From Knufia peltigerae (lineage: Eukaryota; Ascomycota; Eurotiomycetes; Chaetothyriales; Trichomeriaceae), in NCBI GenBank assembly GCA_030247855.1, contig JAPDRN010000103.1, positions 1 through 64,000 on the forward strand: a stretch of DNA of 64,000 nucleotides, read 5' to 3'. The notes beneath the pieces are model-generated. The model was not told the origin of the DNA and made no database searches. It saw only the letters and a program-made list of their open reading frames with translations. A program made the translations under genes and the position numbers. Positions 32,446 through 45,751 of the stretch are shown here, piece after piece; the first letter of the stretch is position 1, and every line of letters starts with the position of its first letter.

Positions 32446-33843
32446 GCGACACACTGTGATTGACGATATGAACTATGATGGCAAAAGGAGAACCACACCC
32501 TCCAAGATATCCAAGATTGTACCACCACTATTAGTTTAGCGGGCCAAATATGCAAAGACATTTGATCTCTGAATACTTGGAGTGCGATTTCGTTTGGAAG
32601 AACCACAAGAGAGCAGTTTCCTTCGTGTAAGAATGCTATGAATTTCATGTATCGAGCTGACCGCGCCGTCTTCCTCCATCACACTGTGTAGTCATAAAGA
32701 ACGCCATTCCCATCATTCCTGGTCATCCATGGAAGCCATCGAGTTGCCCGCACCCATCCCATGACATCGCGTTGAAGGCAAAGTGTTGGTCTCCGAATTG
32801 ATGCCAGACCCGTCCAACCATGATTTCCCGTTGTATACCTGATGATGAACCCATTTCTCCGCGCTCCATTTCCTTTCGTATCAGGTGTCAGTCCGTCCCA
32901 TTCTACCTGAAACAGTTGAACCGGCCAAATGAGATTCTGAAAGGATTCCGCCTCACACCGTGGCGGGAGACGTTGAAGCCACCGCCGACGTGCTTGTTGC
33001 CGACGTTTTTCGTATAGAGTAAAGGCATGTTTTTTGTTTCGTTTGTCGTTGCCGCTGTTGAGTGTAGTAAAACGGCAGGTGATATCACGGTCACTTCGAC
33101 GTTTTTTTTTTAGGGGAGGGCGATCAAGTGTGTCTGTCGATAGATAATACGGGGGGAAAAGGGTCAAGATGTCAAGTAGGAAAGTCACTTGGGGAAAGGT
33201 AGGGGATAGACAGGATTAAGTGAGGTAAACTTGTAGAGACTACCTATGTACTTATCTCACAGCCACATACGACACTGCAAAGCAATTAAACTCATAACTC
33301 CCAAGAGGTAAAACAGTAACAACGACGTCTCTATGACCATGCGATGAGTTGCCAAGTGTCCTACCAAGGGTCTATCCGATGAAACTGTGGGCAAAACTAG
33401 GCTTTTTTATCTTTCATCATCGCTCGTAACTACTCAAAAAAGAGACTCGAAGTGGAGGGAACACTTGTGTACCTACCCGTGCCTTGGAGGCGGTGCTCTG
33501 GTGCCTTGGATTTCTCGAGAAAGCTGGGATACCGTAAACTTCGTCGATGACGTACCGTAAAACGCATCGTGGCTTTGTGGCTGTGTATTGTCTGGGCAGT
33601 TTTTTGCAGATCTGTGGCGCTCACTTTATACGGCGATAGTCGAATATATGTACCGAGTACAGTAGGCTAATTGTCAATTGTCCCATCACACAACGATAAA
33701 TGTCACGAGGATCAGTCTGGTCTTCATGTGTGGTCAAGTAAATCCACTGATTCGACACGTTTCCCCACAATTTCATCAAGCATTCATTCATATACAACTA
33801 TCCACAAAGAGGGAGTATTCAATGCTTCTAGAAAAAAAAGTCG
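32446..33843. other. Intergenic, convergent 3' ends
   Basis: 1.4 kb between the VanZ gene and DSN1, both ending here. A minus-strand 169-codon frame (32679-33188) is rich in Arg and Trp and has no recognisable domain, so it is not called. Poly-T at 33103-33112. Confidence 0.55.
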
Positions 33844-35739
33844 TCATCTTTCCGCTCTGCTCAAACTTCGCAGCACACCACCCAGATCCTTGGGTGGTGT
33901 ACCTTGTGCATCCGGCAGAGCCTTCTTCCTGCCTTCATTCTCTTGTCGTGAGAGTCTTTCTGCACATATAGCCAATGCTCTGCTTGCGACATTATCTGCT
34001 GCCTGTCGGTATTGACCTATTGTATGGATCCCGTCGGCGAATTGGTCGATCGTGGGACCTAGTGAATCGTACAGCCTGTTAAGGCATTTCGATACTTGAT
34101 CAGAGGATGTTGAAGTGGCAGGGAGGCTATCAAGAGCTGTAATATCCGTCTCCGATAACAATCTTTGGTCCAAATTATTGTCATTTGATTTGATCGACTC
34201 CTGGATCTGATCTGAGTTAGATATAGGTGGACGTCGAAGGAGATTTTCCAGGGCTTCCTTTTCTGATCGAAGCCTAGCAACTTGAGTTAGTACTACAACA
34301 AATCAAACCAGGCCCAAAACTCACCGCTTGATCTGCTCCTCCAGCTCGGCGATTTTCTCCATATTTTGGATATTCTTCGGATTGGGCCGTTGTGGTAAAG
34401 GCTTACTTTGAACTGGCTCATCTTCCCTCGTAAACCAGTCTGATAATTTGGATTCGTTCGAAAGATCTTTCAGCAACTCTTCTTGGATCACTCGCGCTGG
34501 TAAACGTCAGCAACCGTCAACATTCTACGGTGCACGAACTTACCTGCTGATCGCGCACTAGAGTCCTCAAAGTCCGTTCCCATGGGCTTCTCGTCTAGTG
34601 CACGGGTTGCGCACCAGGTCAGAAGCTGTCTCATTCGCCGTGGTTCGGGGAGTCCTTCGCTTTCGATATGTTTATAGAAATCTGGGATTTCCACTTCCTT
34701 GTGTGGAAGAGCTGTGAAAAAGTCAATTTAATCTCATTTGTTAATAGAAGGCATCACTACCATTGGAATTCCCACTCTCGATGAGTGAACTAGCCCTCCG
34801 GCCCCGAAGACCCAAGCTACTTCTTCGTTCACCCTTTCCTGATTTTCCTTCGCGCATGGCTTTATTGCGCTTTATGACTGGTGTATCGGCGAATGGTAAA
34901 GATATCTTAGTTGCTGAATGATCCTCGTGGGGTGCCGACCTATTCGTATCCTCGTGCTCACTGGGTATCTGACTAGGGACGTCTGAAGGACCTGTACCCA
35001 TTTCCTTGTTCTGAGCGGAAGGCTGGGTTTCTGCGGATGCCGTTGCTTGGGCTCTCTTAGGTGATTGTCGAGAATGTTGCGACTCCCTCTGTGCTGGAAG
35101 TTCTTTTGGTGGCTCCTCGCGCGGTCTTTCTGCTCGCGTCTCTTTCGATTTTCGCCTAGCCTTCGGATGCGCTGACATCGAAGGGCTACCGCCATGCCTC
35201 GCCTTATCTCCTGAGAGACGTTTCGACCGGCGAACTGCGGTTTGTTCCTTCGGGCCAGGTGTTGAGAATGATAATCTGTTCGCCCTTTTTGTGGGCTGTT
35301 GGTGGTGTATGGGTTGTTCCTCGCTTTTTTGGATTGGTTCCTCCTCTGTCAACTTTCTCTGGGGTTCGACTTCTTCAGAAGCATGTTCATTCCTTTTTTC
35401 GGTGGTCTTCGGCTCGGGTTTCGATTTGACGCGTCTAAACATGAAACCATCATCCTCTTCGTCGTAATCTGACAACGCATTAGATGCATGATGCTCATCC
35501 CGGGTTCGTTTACTTGACTCACCGATTTTCCGCTTCTTTTCGTTTCCACCTCTTGCCCCTTGCGTTCGTGATGTGCGAGATGTGCTGCCAACCATCCTTG
35601 CGTTACCATTGATTTGCGCTGAAGCGGCGGTGACGGCGTCATCTTTGTCTTGGACTCGCGCACTCAATCTTCGGCTTGGCCTCTGTGTTGCTGACATTGG
35701 TAGGGGCTGTAACGGTTGGCGCGCAACGAGCGCAGTCAT
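33844..35739 (-). CDS. DSN1: Kinetochore MIS12-complex subunit DSN1/Mis13
   Basis: Assembled from exons 34761-35739, 34544-34711, 34325-34496 and 33844-34273 (minus), 1749 nt, 582 aa; introns 49, 47 and 51 bp. DSN1 links inner centromere proteins to the Ndc80 complex at kinetochores. The first ~270 residues are disordered and charged. The conserved signature begins FADTPVIKRNKAMREG, then RRSSLGLRGRRASSLIESGNSNA across the first intron to LPHKEVEIPDFYKHIESEGLPEPRRMRQLLTWC, the diagnostic Mis13 block; RRSS and RRAS resemble Aurora-kinase target sites. A helical C-terminal half (VIQEELLKDLSNESKLSDWFTRED...) follows, with the end SLSRAER. Start ATG at 35737-35739. Confidence 0.93.
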
Positions 35740-37016
35740 TGGGACTGGTGTGCCGCGATTCGGGTCAAATGCGCGTCAACTTTCTTCGGGGTTACATGCA
35801 CGGCTTGTGGTTTCATGTGCGCTCGTGAATCATGGTAAAGATGTCAGGTGAATGAGGGACAGTGGTCTGCGCAGGGCGGACGACGTTGTGCAGTTAGTCG
35901 TTGCAAGAAAGTTGTTACAGAGGGCTTGCGTGCTCTCTTCGCGGCTCTGGCCCAGTGTTTACATTGACTGCGCTTTGCCAACGCTAAACCGGATTAGGTA
36001 TCATACCATTTGCACCCCCATGTTGTCAGTGGTTCAAGCTTGGGTAGACTATTGCAACCCCGAGGTATGGACTACCAGGAAGCTACAACTAAATTTCTAT
36101 TTGGGGGTTCGACGAAATGCTTCAGTCTACGTGAAGCTAGGTGGTAATCATGTCGTGTTCTTGTAGAGGACGCCGTGGAGTGCCGGCCACCGCTGAATGT
36201 AACCTTCTTCCTAGTCAAGCGAATTCGAGCAGTCATATAGAGGAAATTCATACATCAAGATCTCTCGATCTCTCGATCTTTCGATCACCTGAAAGGATTG
36301 TCTGTCGGGTAGTGCGGCTGAAGAAGGACGATGTTGTTCGTTGGCAGTTTCCTAGGCCAAGACCGACGTGCTTTGACGAGCAGGACATTTGTTGGAGTAG
36401 GACGATATCACCAACAAATAATGAAATACCTACGTATTAGTGCTGCACAAGCTCTAGAAGATGATCGGGTAAATGGTCTTCTTGTGTAGTGCGGGCAGGC
36501 TGCTCAACTACCGAGTAGCTGCTCCATACGAGCAATTAAAATAAAGTAAAAATAAATGTTAATACCTTGTTGAATGCATACGCGGCACGACGAAAAGGTA
36601 AACGAGGGGCTTCTACGGAGTACAGTACGAGGGACTATCTCGATATGGCATCATAATTCCGTTCTCGTCAATCGAGGTTTCGTTGCCCTCTTCACTGGTT
36701 TCAAGCCACCACCACAACCACCACCACTGGACAAGTACGAGTACTTCGTCCAGGTCGACATCCTATCAACCTGTTTCGGCCCCAAGTCAACTCTTTTTTC
36801 TTTGACCTCGATTATCTCTATCTTACCAACTTGTCCTGACCCTTCCTTCGTTGTCCCCCACACCACACTTTCGTCGATTTGACGCCTGCGCCTAGGGCAT
36901 ACGAAGCCATCAGGCCTGGGACATCCTCACAATCACTCTAGGAAATACAGGCTATAACCTGCTTCGACCCATCTATATTAACGAGTTTCCTACGATCACC
37001 TTCTCTCATTGTAATC
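35740..37016. other. Intergenic, divergent DSN1 / PSD2
   Basis: 1.28 kb with both promoters. A GATCTCTC-type tandem lies around 36258-36286 and TACGGAGTAC at 36614-36623. The last 140 bp are a pyrimidine-rich leader for PSD2. No gene is seen. Confidence 0.6.
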
Positions 37017-40000
37017 ATGGTCCATATCTCCCTCCCTCGGAGCCTCCACAATCTGGGCAAGAGCAAAGATCAGGCATCATCTTCTTCCACCAACAATAAC
37101 AACAACAACAATAATGGAGGTCAACGCCCAGAGCCCCCAAGAAACGGCAGCAGCAACTATTCTCTCACTTCTTCCGATTCGAAACCACTCATCCTTAAGG
37201 TCTATGTTGTAAAGGTGAATGAAGCAATTGGGCATCCTTCGATCTCGTTAGTTAACCATATGTACAGGCAAGAAACCTGGCAGCCAAAGATAGATCTGGC
37301 ACCTCTGACCCCTACCTTGTTGTCACCCTCGGTAATTCCAAACAGTCAACACCTTCTATAAGCAAGAATCTCAACCCGGAATGGAAGATCTGTTTTGACA
37401 TGCCCTTGACCGGCGTTCCCCTCTTGGAGTGTATGTGCTGGGACAAGGACCGATTTGGCAAGGACTACATGGGCGAGTTTGACATTGCAATTGAGGATAT
37501 CTTTGCCAATGGCAAGGTTCAGCAAGAGCCCAAATGGTACAAGCTCAAGTCGAGAAGAGTGGGAAGCAAGAAAGAAAGCACAGTGTCTGGCGAGGTCTTG
37601 ATGCAGTTTTCCATTATCGACTCGGCAAATCCGTCTGCCAGTCCCGATGAGATTCGCAAGAAATTCTTAGCATACATCGGATCTGAAGAGGAAGACGATG
37701 AACTGTCCAGAGTTTCCACCAATGTTGATGCCGGCGATGAGGATGTTGACGATATCGACGAGGACGTGGAGGAGTCTGTGACCGAGACTGAAGCTGGCCC
37801 CAAAGGTGCAATTGCAGACAAAAAGGAGAAAAAGAGACGCCTAGCTCGCCTTCGTCGTAAATCCATTGCTGCAAGAGCCTACAATTTCCTCGGCGCCGAC
37901 AACGACGTCAACGGCGTTTTGTTCACGGAAATTGTCAAGATCACTGATTTACCACCCGAACGCAACATGACACGAACGTCGTTCGATATGGATCCCTTCG
38001 TCGTAACAGCTCTGGGCCGCAAGATCTTGAGAACTAAGGTGGTCCGGCACAATCTCAATCCCGTGTACAACGAGAAAATGGTCTTTCAGATCATGAAGCA
38101 CGAGACCGGATACTCGTTGACATTTACCGTCATTGACCGAGACAAGTTGTCAGGAAATGACTTTGTGGCTTCCACCTCTTTTCCCATTCAGAAAATGATC
38201 GAGGCAGCACCGGAGGAGGATCCAGAAACGGGTCTCTACGACCTTCCTGAGCCTCCAGAATTTTCAGCGGCAATGGCCACAAATCAGAATGGCAAGTCTA
38301 GATTCCGGCTACCCTTGTCCCGGTCTTCTTCGCAAAGCAGTCTCTCAAAACTTGCTCGCCCGAACTTTAAGAGAGATGATTCTTCAGTTTCGGTGTCATC
38401 CTCTTTGTCAACATCTATTAGTAACGAATCCCGACCGCCTGCGCCCACGAGTGCGCCTGTTGATAGCAGTGCGAGTACTCTCAAGGTACCAGGCACGGCC
38501 GACGTCGCCAGCCCCCAACCACCAGAAGATCCCACCATGAAGTCTTATGTCCTGCCACTCGAATTAAAAAATAAAGAACAATGGGAAGCCAAGCATCGTC
38601 CAGAGCTGTACATTCGCGGTCGATACCTGCCTTATAAGGCACTGAGACAGCAGTTCTGGAGAGCAATGTTCAAACAGTACGACGCCGATGACAGCAAACG
38701 TATTAGCAAGATTGAGTTCACTACTATGCTTGATACTCTGGGCTCCACACTAAAAGAATCTACCATCGATGGCTTCTATACCAGATTTGCTACAGAGAAC
38801 GAAGAAACTGGAGAGGTCGATTTGAGTTTCGACCAGGCTGTCATGTGTCTTGAAGAGCAGTTGCAGAAAGGAAGCGACAAGAAGACGACAAGTGAAAAAA
38901 TCAAGGCCGCCATACCAACGACTTCAAAGCCACAAGATGATCCCAATATTGTCCAAAGTCATGTTCTCTCTGGGGAAGTTCCTGCGATCGAGCAAAAGGA
39001 AATCGGCACAGCTGGAGAGGAAGGACAGTTGCTCGACGATGATCTAGAAGATATGGGCGATAGTGAAGAACACGTTATTGAAATTCGAGAATGCCCTATC
39101 TGCCATCAGCCCAAGCTTAACAGGCGGACTGAAGCTGACATAATCACACATATCGCGACCTGCGCTAGTTCCGACTGGAGGCAGGTGAACAACTTAGTAA
39201 TGGGTGGTTTCGTTACTCAAAGTCAAGCTCAACGCAAGTGGTACTCGAAAGTAATCACCAAGATCAGCTATGGTGGCTATAAGTTGGGAGCCAACAGCGC
39301 CAACATACTGGTTCAAGATCGAATCACAGGCCAAATCAATGAAGAACGAATGTCTGTGTACGTGCGTATAGGAATTCGACTGTTGTACAAGGCTTTAGGA
39401 GCCCGAGAAATGGAGAAGAGACGAATCAAGAAGATGCTCAAGTCACTGTCTATCAAACAGGGCAAGAAATACGACGATCCGGCATCAGCATCCCAGATTG
39501 AGGGCTTTATCGACTTCCATCGCCTGAACATGTCTGAAGTGCTTTTGTCTACAGACCAGTTCAAGAACTTCAACGAGTTCTTTTACAGAGCCTTGAAACC
39601 AGGCGCTAGACCTTGCAGTGCCCCAGACCGACCCGAAGTGATTGTATCTCCGGCTGACTGTCGTTCCGTGGTTTTCAACACAATTGACGATGCCACCAAA
39701 ATTTGGGTCAAAGGGCGAGACTATTCACTGGAGAAACTTTTCGGTGATGCTTATCCTCTGGAAGCGAAACGATACAAGGGCGGAAGCATGGGCATATTCC
39801 GACTGGCGCCACAGGACTACCACCGTTTCCATGTCCCGGTTGATGGTACGATTGGAACGCCCAAGACCATTGAAGGTGAATATTATACAGTCAACCCGAT
39901 GGCCATCAGATCCGCCCTGGACGTGTATGGCGAAAACGTGCGAGTCTTGGTACCTATTGATTCTGTCGCCCATGGCCGAGTCATGTATGTTTGTATTGGT

Positions 40001-40402
40001 GCCATGATGGTCGGGTCGACCGTGATTACACGAAAACCTGGTGAAAAGGTTAAACGAGCTGAAGAGCTAGGATATTTCAAGTTTGGCGGAAGCACCGTGC
40101 TACTCTTTTTTGAACCGGGGAAGATGGTGTACGATGATGACCTGATCGACAACAGCAATGGAGCCCTGGAAACATTGGTCAGTCATAACCCACCAAAACT
40201 TAGCAAGCGATTTATACTAACTATATTAAAACAGGTACGGGTCGGTATGTCGATTGGGCACTCGCCACACGTTGAGTCACATACGCCGGATATGAAAAAG
40301 GACGAAAGTAAAATTACGGCTGAAGAGAGAGCAGATGCGAAACGTAGGATTGAAGGAAGCCTGGCACCTAACAACGGCGGAGAACCAACACCAGCTGCAT
40401 AG
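37017..40402 (+). CDS. PSD2: Phosphatidylserine decarboxylase, C2-domain type II
   Basis: Exons 37017-37214, 37268-40177 and 40235-40402; 3276 nt, 1091 aa; introns 53 and 57 bp. It converts phosphatidylserine to phosphatidylethanolamine in the endosomal/Golgi system. Order: Ser/Asn-rich leader; C2 domain 1 (LILKVYVVK across the intron to ARNLAAKDRSGTSDPYLVVTLG...NLNPEWK); acidic linker; C2 domain 2 (GVLFTEIVKITDLPPERNMTRTSFDMDPFVVTALG...NPVYNEKM); EF-hand-like DADDSKRISKIEF; the decarboxylase core with YRALKPGARPCS, PADCRSVVFNTI, HRFHVPVDGTIG and the self-cleavage motif GGST at 1006-1009, where cleavage yields the pyruvoyl serine. Intron 2 has a perfect TACTAAC branch and is stopless in frame; splicing restores ALETLVRVGMSIGHSP. 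Confidence 0.96.
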
Positions 40403-40830
40403 CTAACAAGGAGCAATCGACAATCAACAATCGATAAATGACATTTTTTTATTACTTCGTACGCCTACCTTATGATATGACGGTGGTTAACGAGATCAGG
40501 AAAAAAAGAGACTCTTAATTGAAACAACAAAACGTTAAAACATTAAAACATCAACATGACGGACGTACACTGGGCACGGGTACAAGCTTGGATAGACAAT
40601 GCATATACCATCCGTTCAATTGCACGATGGACGGTTGTTTTTGGTTAGGCAAGTTTTAAAAGAGATGAATATCGAAGAATATCAAGACTATTATCAATAT
40701 CATCAATCATCATCATCATCATTGAATTTCTTCCAAGATTATTTATTATCTTCCTACCCGAGGTATCTATATGGATCTAAAGTCGCTCGAATAAAAACCA
40801 AAAAAGTACAGACTTTGTAGAACGATATCA
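40403..40830. other. Intergenic, convergent 3' ends
   Basis: Between PSD2 and the 743-aa membrane protein. A CAT trinucleotide run at about 40698-40722. No gene is seen. Confidence 0.6.
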
Positions 40831-43115
40831 TCATTTCCTGACCAGGGAGACCCACTTGGCAGCGTCCTGTCCTCCGGCGCCAAAAGTGCCTCCCGTGGCC
40901 TCGGACATGACCTGTCTCTCGACGATCGGGGCGACGGTGTCGTAGACCTTCCCGGCGGCCATCTTGACAAACTGCCACCCGCCCATTTCGGTCTGGACCA
41001 TGGCCACCTTTTGTTCGGGCGGGGGATTCGCTTCGACTTCGGCCGGTCCGTTCTGGGTGGCGTCGACGTCCCTGTCGGGGCCGGGCGGTTGTTGGAAGAG
41101 TTGCTCGACGTTCTTGACGGCGACCTGCTGGTGCGAGGGGCCGTCGCCGAAACACGTGGCCGCGAGGCCCTTGACGCTCAACCGTTCCTTGACCGACTGC
41201 GACTCCGAGGGGTTGGTGTAGTGGTAGGCGGCGACGGCGAGGACGAGCACGGCGAAGCAGTACAAGAACTTGAACCCCAACAGGACGAACAGGGGCACGA
41301 TGGGCACGCGGGTCGCGATGTACTCGTTGTTGCGGGTCTGCTCGAAGTCGGCGCCGTGCGGGTTCATGGTCGCGGCCACCATGTACATGGCGCAACTGGA
41401 GAAGAAATTCCCCCACCAGTCGGCCAGCTGGGTCGCGTTGTCGGCCTGCTGCACCCGCGCGGAGGCGTAGTCCAGGCACAGGTCGGCGGCGGGGAGGCCC
41501 GCGGCGAACGGGTACGAGACCACGCCTCCGGCCGCGTCCAGCTTGAGCGAGGTGTTGAAGGCCTGGACGCTGCCGTTGACCCAGTCGTAGTTGACGTCGT
41601 AGAAGCCCGTGCTGCAGTTCAGCATCCAGGCGTAAAAGGAGTTGTCGTCGTAAAAGATGTTGTCGTCGTAGTCCCAGTCGTCCAGCCACGGCCACTCGTA
41701 GTCGTTCTCGGGGACGCTCTTCCACCCGAGCGACCACGCGCCGAAGTGGAGGGGGTTGGTGAACGAGGCAAACTCGACCACCGAGGCGTCGTTGCCCACC
41801 ATGCTGCTCAAGGACGCGTCCGGGGCGAAGCCGATGCCCGCGGAGGTGTTGGACGTGGTGCGCAGGCCGGTCGCGAGCGAGGCGCCGTTGGACGTCAAGT
41901 CGCCCACGTAGCCCGGGCTGCACTGGAACGTGTAGTTGGCGCCGAGACTCTTCCGGTCCGTTGCGTCCTCGTCGAGGGTGATCCACGGGAAGCATTTTGC
42001 CGTCATGGGGGTACACTGGGTTTTCATGGCGAACGTGTACGCGCGAAAGTCTCGCGTGTTGTTCATCATCTTGTCGGCCAGATAGCTGTATTGGACGTTC
42101 GGGGTCGAGGGGTCCTTGTAGATCTTGACGGTGTTATTTTCATGCAGGCCTGTCATGGTCAAGACTGCTTCGTTGGCGTTGCGCACGTTGTAGCTCCACT
42201 TCCGGGGGTTGTGCTCGTCCTGGTTGTAGGTTAGATACTCCATGTTGCAGGGTACCCGCCAAGGGTCGCCATCCGTGGTCTCGTCATAATACCAGACATC
42301 GTAGCAGGTGCTGTTGGGATCGTATATACCTCGGCCGAACGTGGAAATGGAGGAGTTGGTGATCTTCTCGAGCATGACCACCTTGTGTGGCGTTACAGTC
42401 GTGGCGAACCATGTATCTGCCGCTGGGATGATTATTCTAGGTACCATGTCAGCACTGGGTACGATACAAAATTAGCCACTGTAGTATACCCCAAAGCTGT
42501 GACTGCAGCGAGAGCTGAGAATGCATGAGGGATAGGTGAAATCCATCTTTTTTTGTGCTTGACATGGTAGTGTACGCAGTCTTTCAACGAAGTGAAGCTA
42601 CTTCCTCCTAGGAGCTGGATCAGGAGCGACATCTGGTGTGGTGTGAGGAGGTCGCGGGCTTGGTCTTCTTTGGAGATGAGAATGATTCGGCGGGCGACAA
42701 AGAAGGCAACTAGTGCCATGATGGAACTCGAGAGGTATGGTATAACTTTACCGGTCAAGGTTGCGATGGCCGTCAAGGAGGTCGGGTTGAAATCAACAAA
42801 CACGGCCGGGTCACCACCAAGATTCTTCCAGTCGTTCAAAATCGTCCATAAACCCGACGCCGAGGTGATGTTGTGTTTGAGTTGGAGTTGAGGCCAGCCT
42901 CTGTTGTAGTCGACCTCTTTGGAATAGATGACGCCTAGGAGGATTGCTGTAACAATGACCACGAGACCACATGGGATCGCGGCACTGAAGACGATGGAAA
43001 GGAAAGCACCATCCATACGTTCAGCATGTTCGTGATTGATCTGGATGAATTCATTGTCGGGTTGCACCTCTTCTGTTGTGGTCACAGGACCCTGGACTCT
43101 CTCCTCTACACCCAT
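40831..43115 (-). CDS. Large multipass membrane protein, function unknown
   Basis: Exons 42490-43115 and 40831-42436 (minus), 2232 nt, 743 aa. The 53-bp intron has GTATAC donor, a GCTGAC branch site and CTAG acceptor, joining AAVTALG to IIIPAADTWFATTV. The N-terminal part has hydrophobic segments near 45-67 (LSIVFSAAIPCGLVVIVTAI), 120-145 and 190-212. A long Trp/Tyr/Asn/Asp-rich middle with several NxS/T sequons (NNTV, NSS, NST, NTS, NGS) and Cys residues suggests a lumenal or extracellular domain. One C-terminal segment (IVPLFVLLGFKFLYCFAVLVLAVAAYHY) precedes a cytosolic tail with Pro/Gln runs. I do not recognise the family. Third-position GC rises sharply in exon 2. Confidence 0.85.
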
Positions 43116-45751
43116 CTTGTTCGAGGTGATGCATCAATCCGTCGCCAAATTTCAACCTGTCTGTCAGTCTAGCTGGGAGCAGGCCTACCGGAGATATATA
43201 CTGTTTACCGGGCTGGACTCTGAGGATCCATGGGTGGCGAGACATTGCACATATGATCATCTGAGTGACCAGAGTCCCCGAGGCAAGTTCTAGCGCCCTG
43301 TAATGCAGCAGATTGAAACCATGTCTGCTCGACTGGGAAAGACGTGCGCCGGAAAGGCTCTCCTGGCGTGCGCCTCCTCCGGCGATGGAAGCCCAGAAAG
43401 AGTACATAGGCATGTTAGGATTTTTTGTCGTCAAAAGTCCTCCATTCAAGCGCAAGCTAACGGAGGTGAAGAGCTTTGGCTGGCTTAAAGGAAAGACATG
43501 GCATTTTTGGGCTTGCGCTTTGGTATGGCGCAATGATGGGACTGACGAACAGCGATCGATACGAGAAGATCCACCAATGAGTCGCTAAGATGTAGACGAG
43601 GATCTAGACTCTGTTAGCGCCCACAATGGCGTCGCCGCAATCGCCGGACACCACGCAGCACCGGCGCAGAGAAAGAGCTGTCTGTCATGGGTACAAAGTA
43701 GTGGTATCTCTCAAACCGGAGAGGTGGTGCATTTCAGTCGCGAGTCATCAAGATACCTTTGATTCTCGACAATGAGAGTTGAGCAGGTGGAGGTGAGAGA
43801 AGTCCATATTCCGAATATGCTGAAATTATCGGCATCGGAATTGCCATTTATGACTTGTGTCGTTCACACTGTCAAAGCCTGGAACATTGACGGTCTTCAC
43901 CTGTCATATTCAGCCCTCGATAGCTGAGGAGGGTTGGAAGCGATATGTACAATACAATCATACGATGGCGTCGGTTCTGGGCGATCTTCTGTTTGTCATC
44001 ACGTCAATAATCCCATAAGAGAAATCCGTGTTGAATGTCGTGTTTCCGATATGCACAAGTTTTGAATCTGCATGGTCTGCACTCACGCGTGCATCTATCC
44101 AGTCAACAAATCGATGTCAGTGGTTTCAAGGCTGTTTCATCAGATGATCGGTTGTTGGTCAGTCTGCATCGTCGTTGTGGTCGAATCTTGAATACGGGTA
44201 GAGATTATTAGTCCTGTTGAAATCTGGAGTGTCTGGAGGAATCAAATTGCCCGTCTGGTTGTTCTATAACGAGCATATGTTTCCAGTGACAATCGAGGCT
44301 GCTGTACACGGTGGACGGTACGTGTATGTCAAGTAGATACGCAGTGTGAGGCGCTTATCACAAATCTTGGCATGTTTTGTAAGGGGCTGATTATCCTTGG
44401 CATGTGCGAGTACAGAATGCAGAGTTACGGGCTGCTGCTATCCGTACAAGTATCAATCAGAAGTCACAGTGTCTGCCTCTGGTTTATCAATTCATCCCGT
44501 GTTATCGGTTGAGGGATACTCTCTACAGTGTGAGCAACAGCGAGATGGATGTGGGAATGATTCCAAATATGGTGGCAGTGCTGAAATTAGCAACGCCCTC
44601 AAGCGAGAGCCACGCTTTTTGACCCGCTATTATTGTCGCCTCCGACCAAGAAAAATAGGGGACGCGGGCGTTGAATCAAGCGGCCCAAAGCATCGACCTC
44701 GGGGCTTGTTTGAGCTTGTTTCGGCTTGGCTGGGGGCGACAACACAACTGTTGGGCATGAATGAGAACTCCGTCAAAGAGTCGTTGTAGGCGAGAAGATG
44801 TTGCATACCTAGGTATGTTGGGCTGAGCCTGAAACAGGTACGGAAGATGAAATAGGAAGCGAGAATTGATCAACATCCTGAGTTGTTCCACTTTGTGATG
44901 ATGATCGATGCGAGAGACGGAAAGGCAAAGACAAAGAGAGGATTTCTTGATGGCTTCCGACTCGCGTTTCTCCTACAGCACACACATTGGCATTACATAT
45001 TTGTCTCGGTAATACGGAGTAGTAGATGAAGGGAAAAAAAGACACACGGACACACACACAAACTGGTTTGTTAAGTCGCTCATTCGGGTTACGGTATAGA
45101 TAGTCGTGGCTCCTCCTACTCCATATTGAACTTGTACTGGGTGTTTTGCTCCATCGTGTTTAATTTTGCAACACCATCAAAACTCTTTATTGGCGCATCC
45201 TGCAGGATCCTTGCAACCCTCGCCCAATGCCCTGCCGATCCCTTTTCCTTGCCTTTTCTTCCGTTCCCTTGGTGTTTCGCGACTTGCTTGCGGGGATTCG
45301 CTTCCTGCGGCTGATGAATTGTGCCTTGAGATTGATCCGACCTAAAATCTCATACTCCATATTCCAACGGGAAGTGTATCACCTTTTCAATCTGTTGTAC
45401 TCCGTATTTGCTGGTCAACTCTTCTTCCTCACCTTACAGTTGCTTGTTTCTCTCCTCTTTCGCTTCAATCTTCGTATCCGTCGTCATTGCCCTCATTCTC
45501 TTTGACATTGTACCTTTCGTCACTCTTGTTTCTCAGTACTATCGACCACCCGAGTCACTCCTCGCACTCTTTAGGGCTCTTAATATTCACCTTCGTACAC
45601 TTCCTGGTCACTTCAACCTCGTCGACAACCACGAGTACATCCTTTCGTTCGATAAATCTATCTTCGCCGTTGTATACAATACACCAATTACTTGCGCCGC
45701 TTTGGCGCGTACTACCCTCCACCTCTTCATCGCCTACGACATCTCTTCACC
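43116..45751. other. Intergenic, divergent; longest gene-free stretch
   Basis: 2.6 kb between the membrane protein and the GH76 gene. No frame of convincing coding character. 45200-45751 is T/C-rich with several short upstream ATG frames and is probably the GH76 promoter and leader. TACGGAGTA at 45013-45021 and TACTCCGTA at 45398-45406. Confidence 0.55.

Noticed and set aside
32679..33188. 169-codon minus-strand frame between VanZ gene and DSN1
   Set aside because: No ordered hydrophobic pattern or motif; composition is that of random translated DNA; lies in a convergent 3' region.
41011..42234. 407-codon plus-strand frame and 420-codon minus frame in another phase
   Set aside because: Shadows of the GC-rich exon of the 743-aa membrane protein; high GC3 removes stops in all frames.
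43051..43533. 160-codon minus frame upstream of the membrane protein
   Set aside because: Overlaps its first exon in another frame and shows no domain.
44397..44789. 130-codon plus frame in the 2.6-kb gap
   Set aside because: No homology signal, no splice partner and irregular composition.
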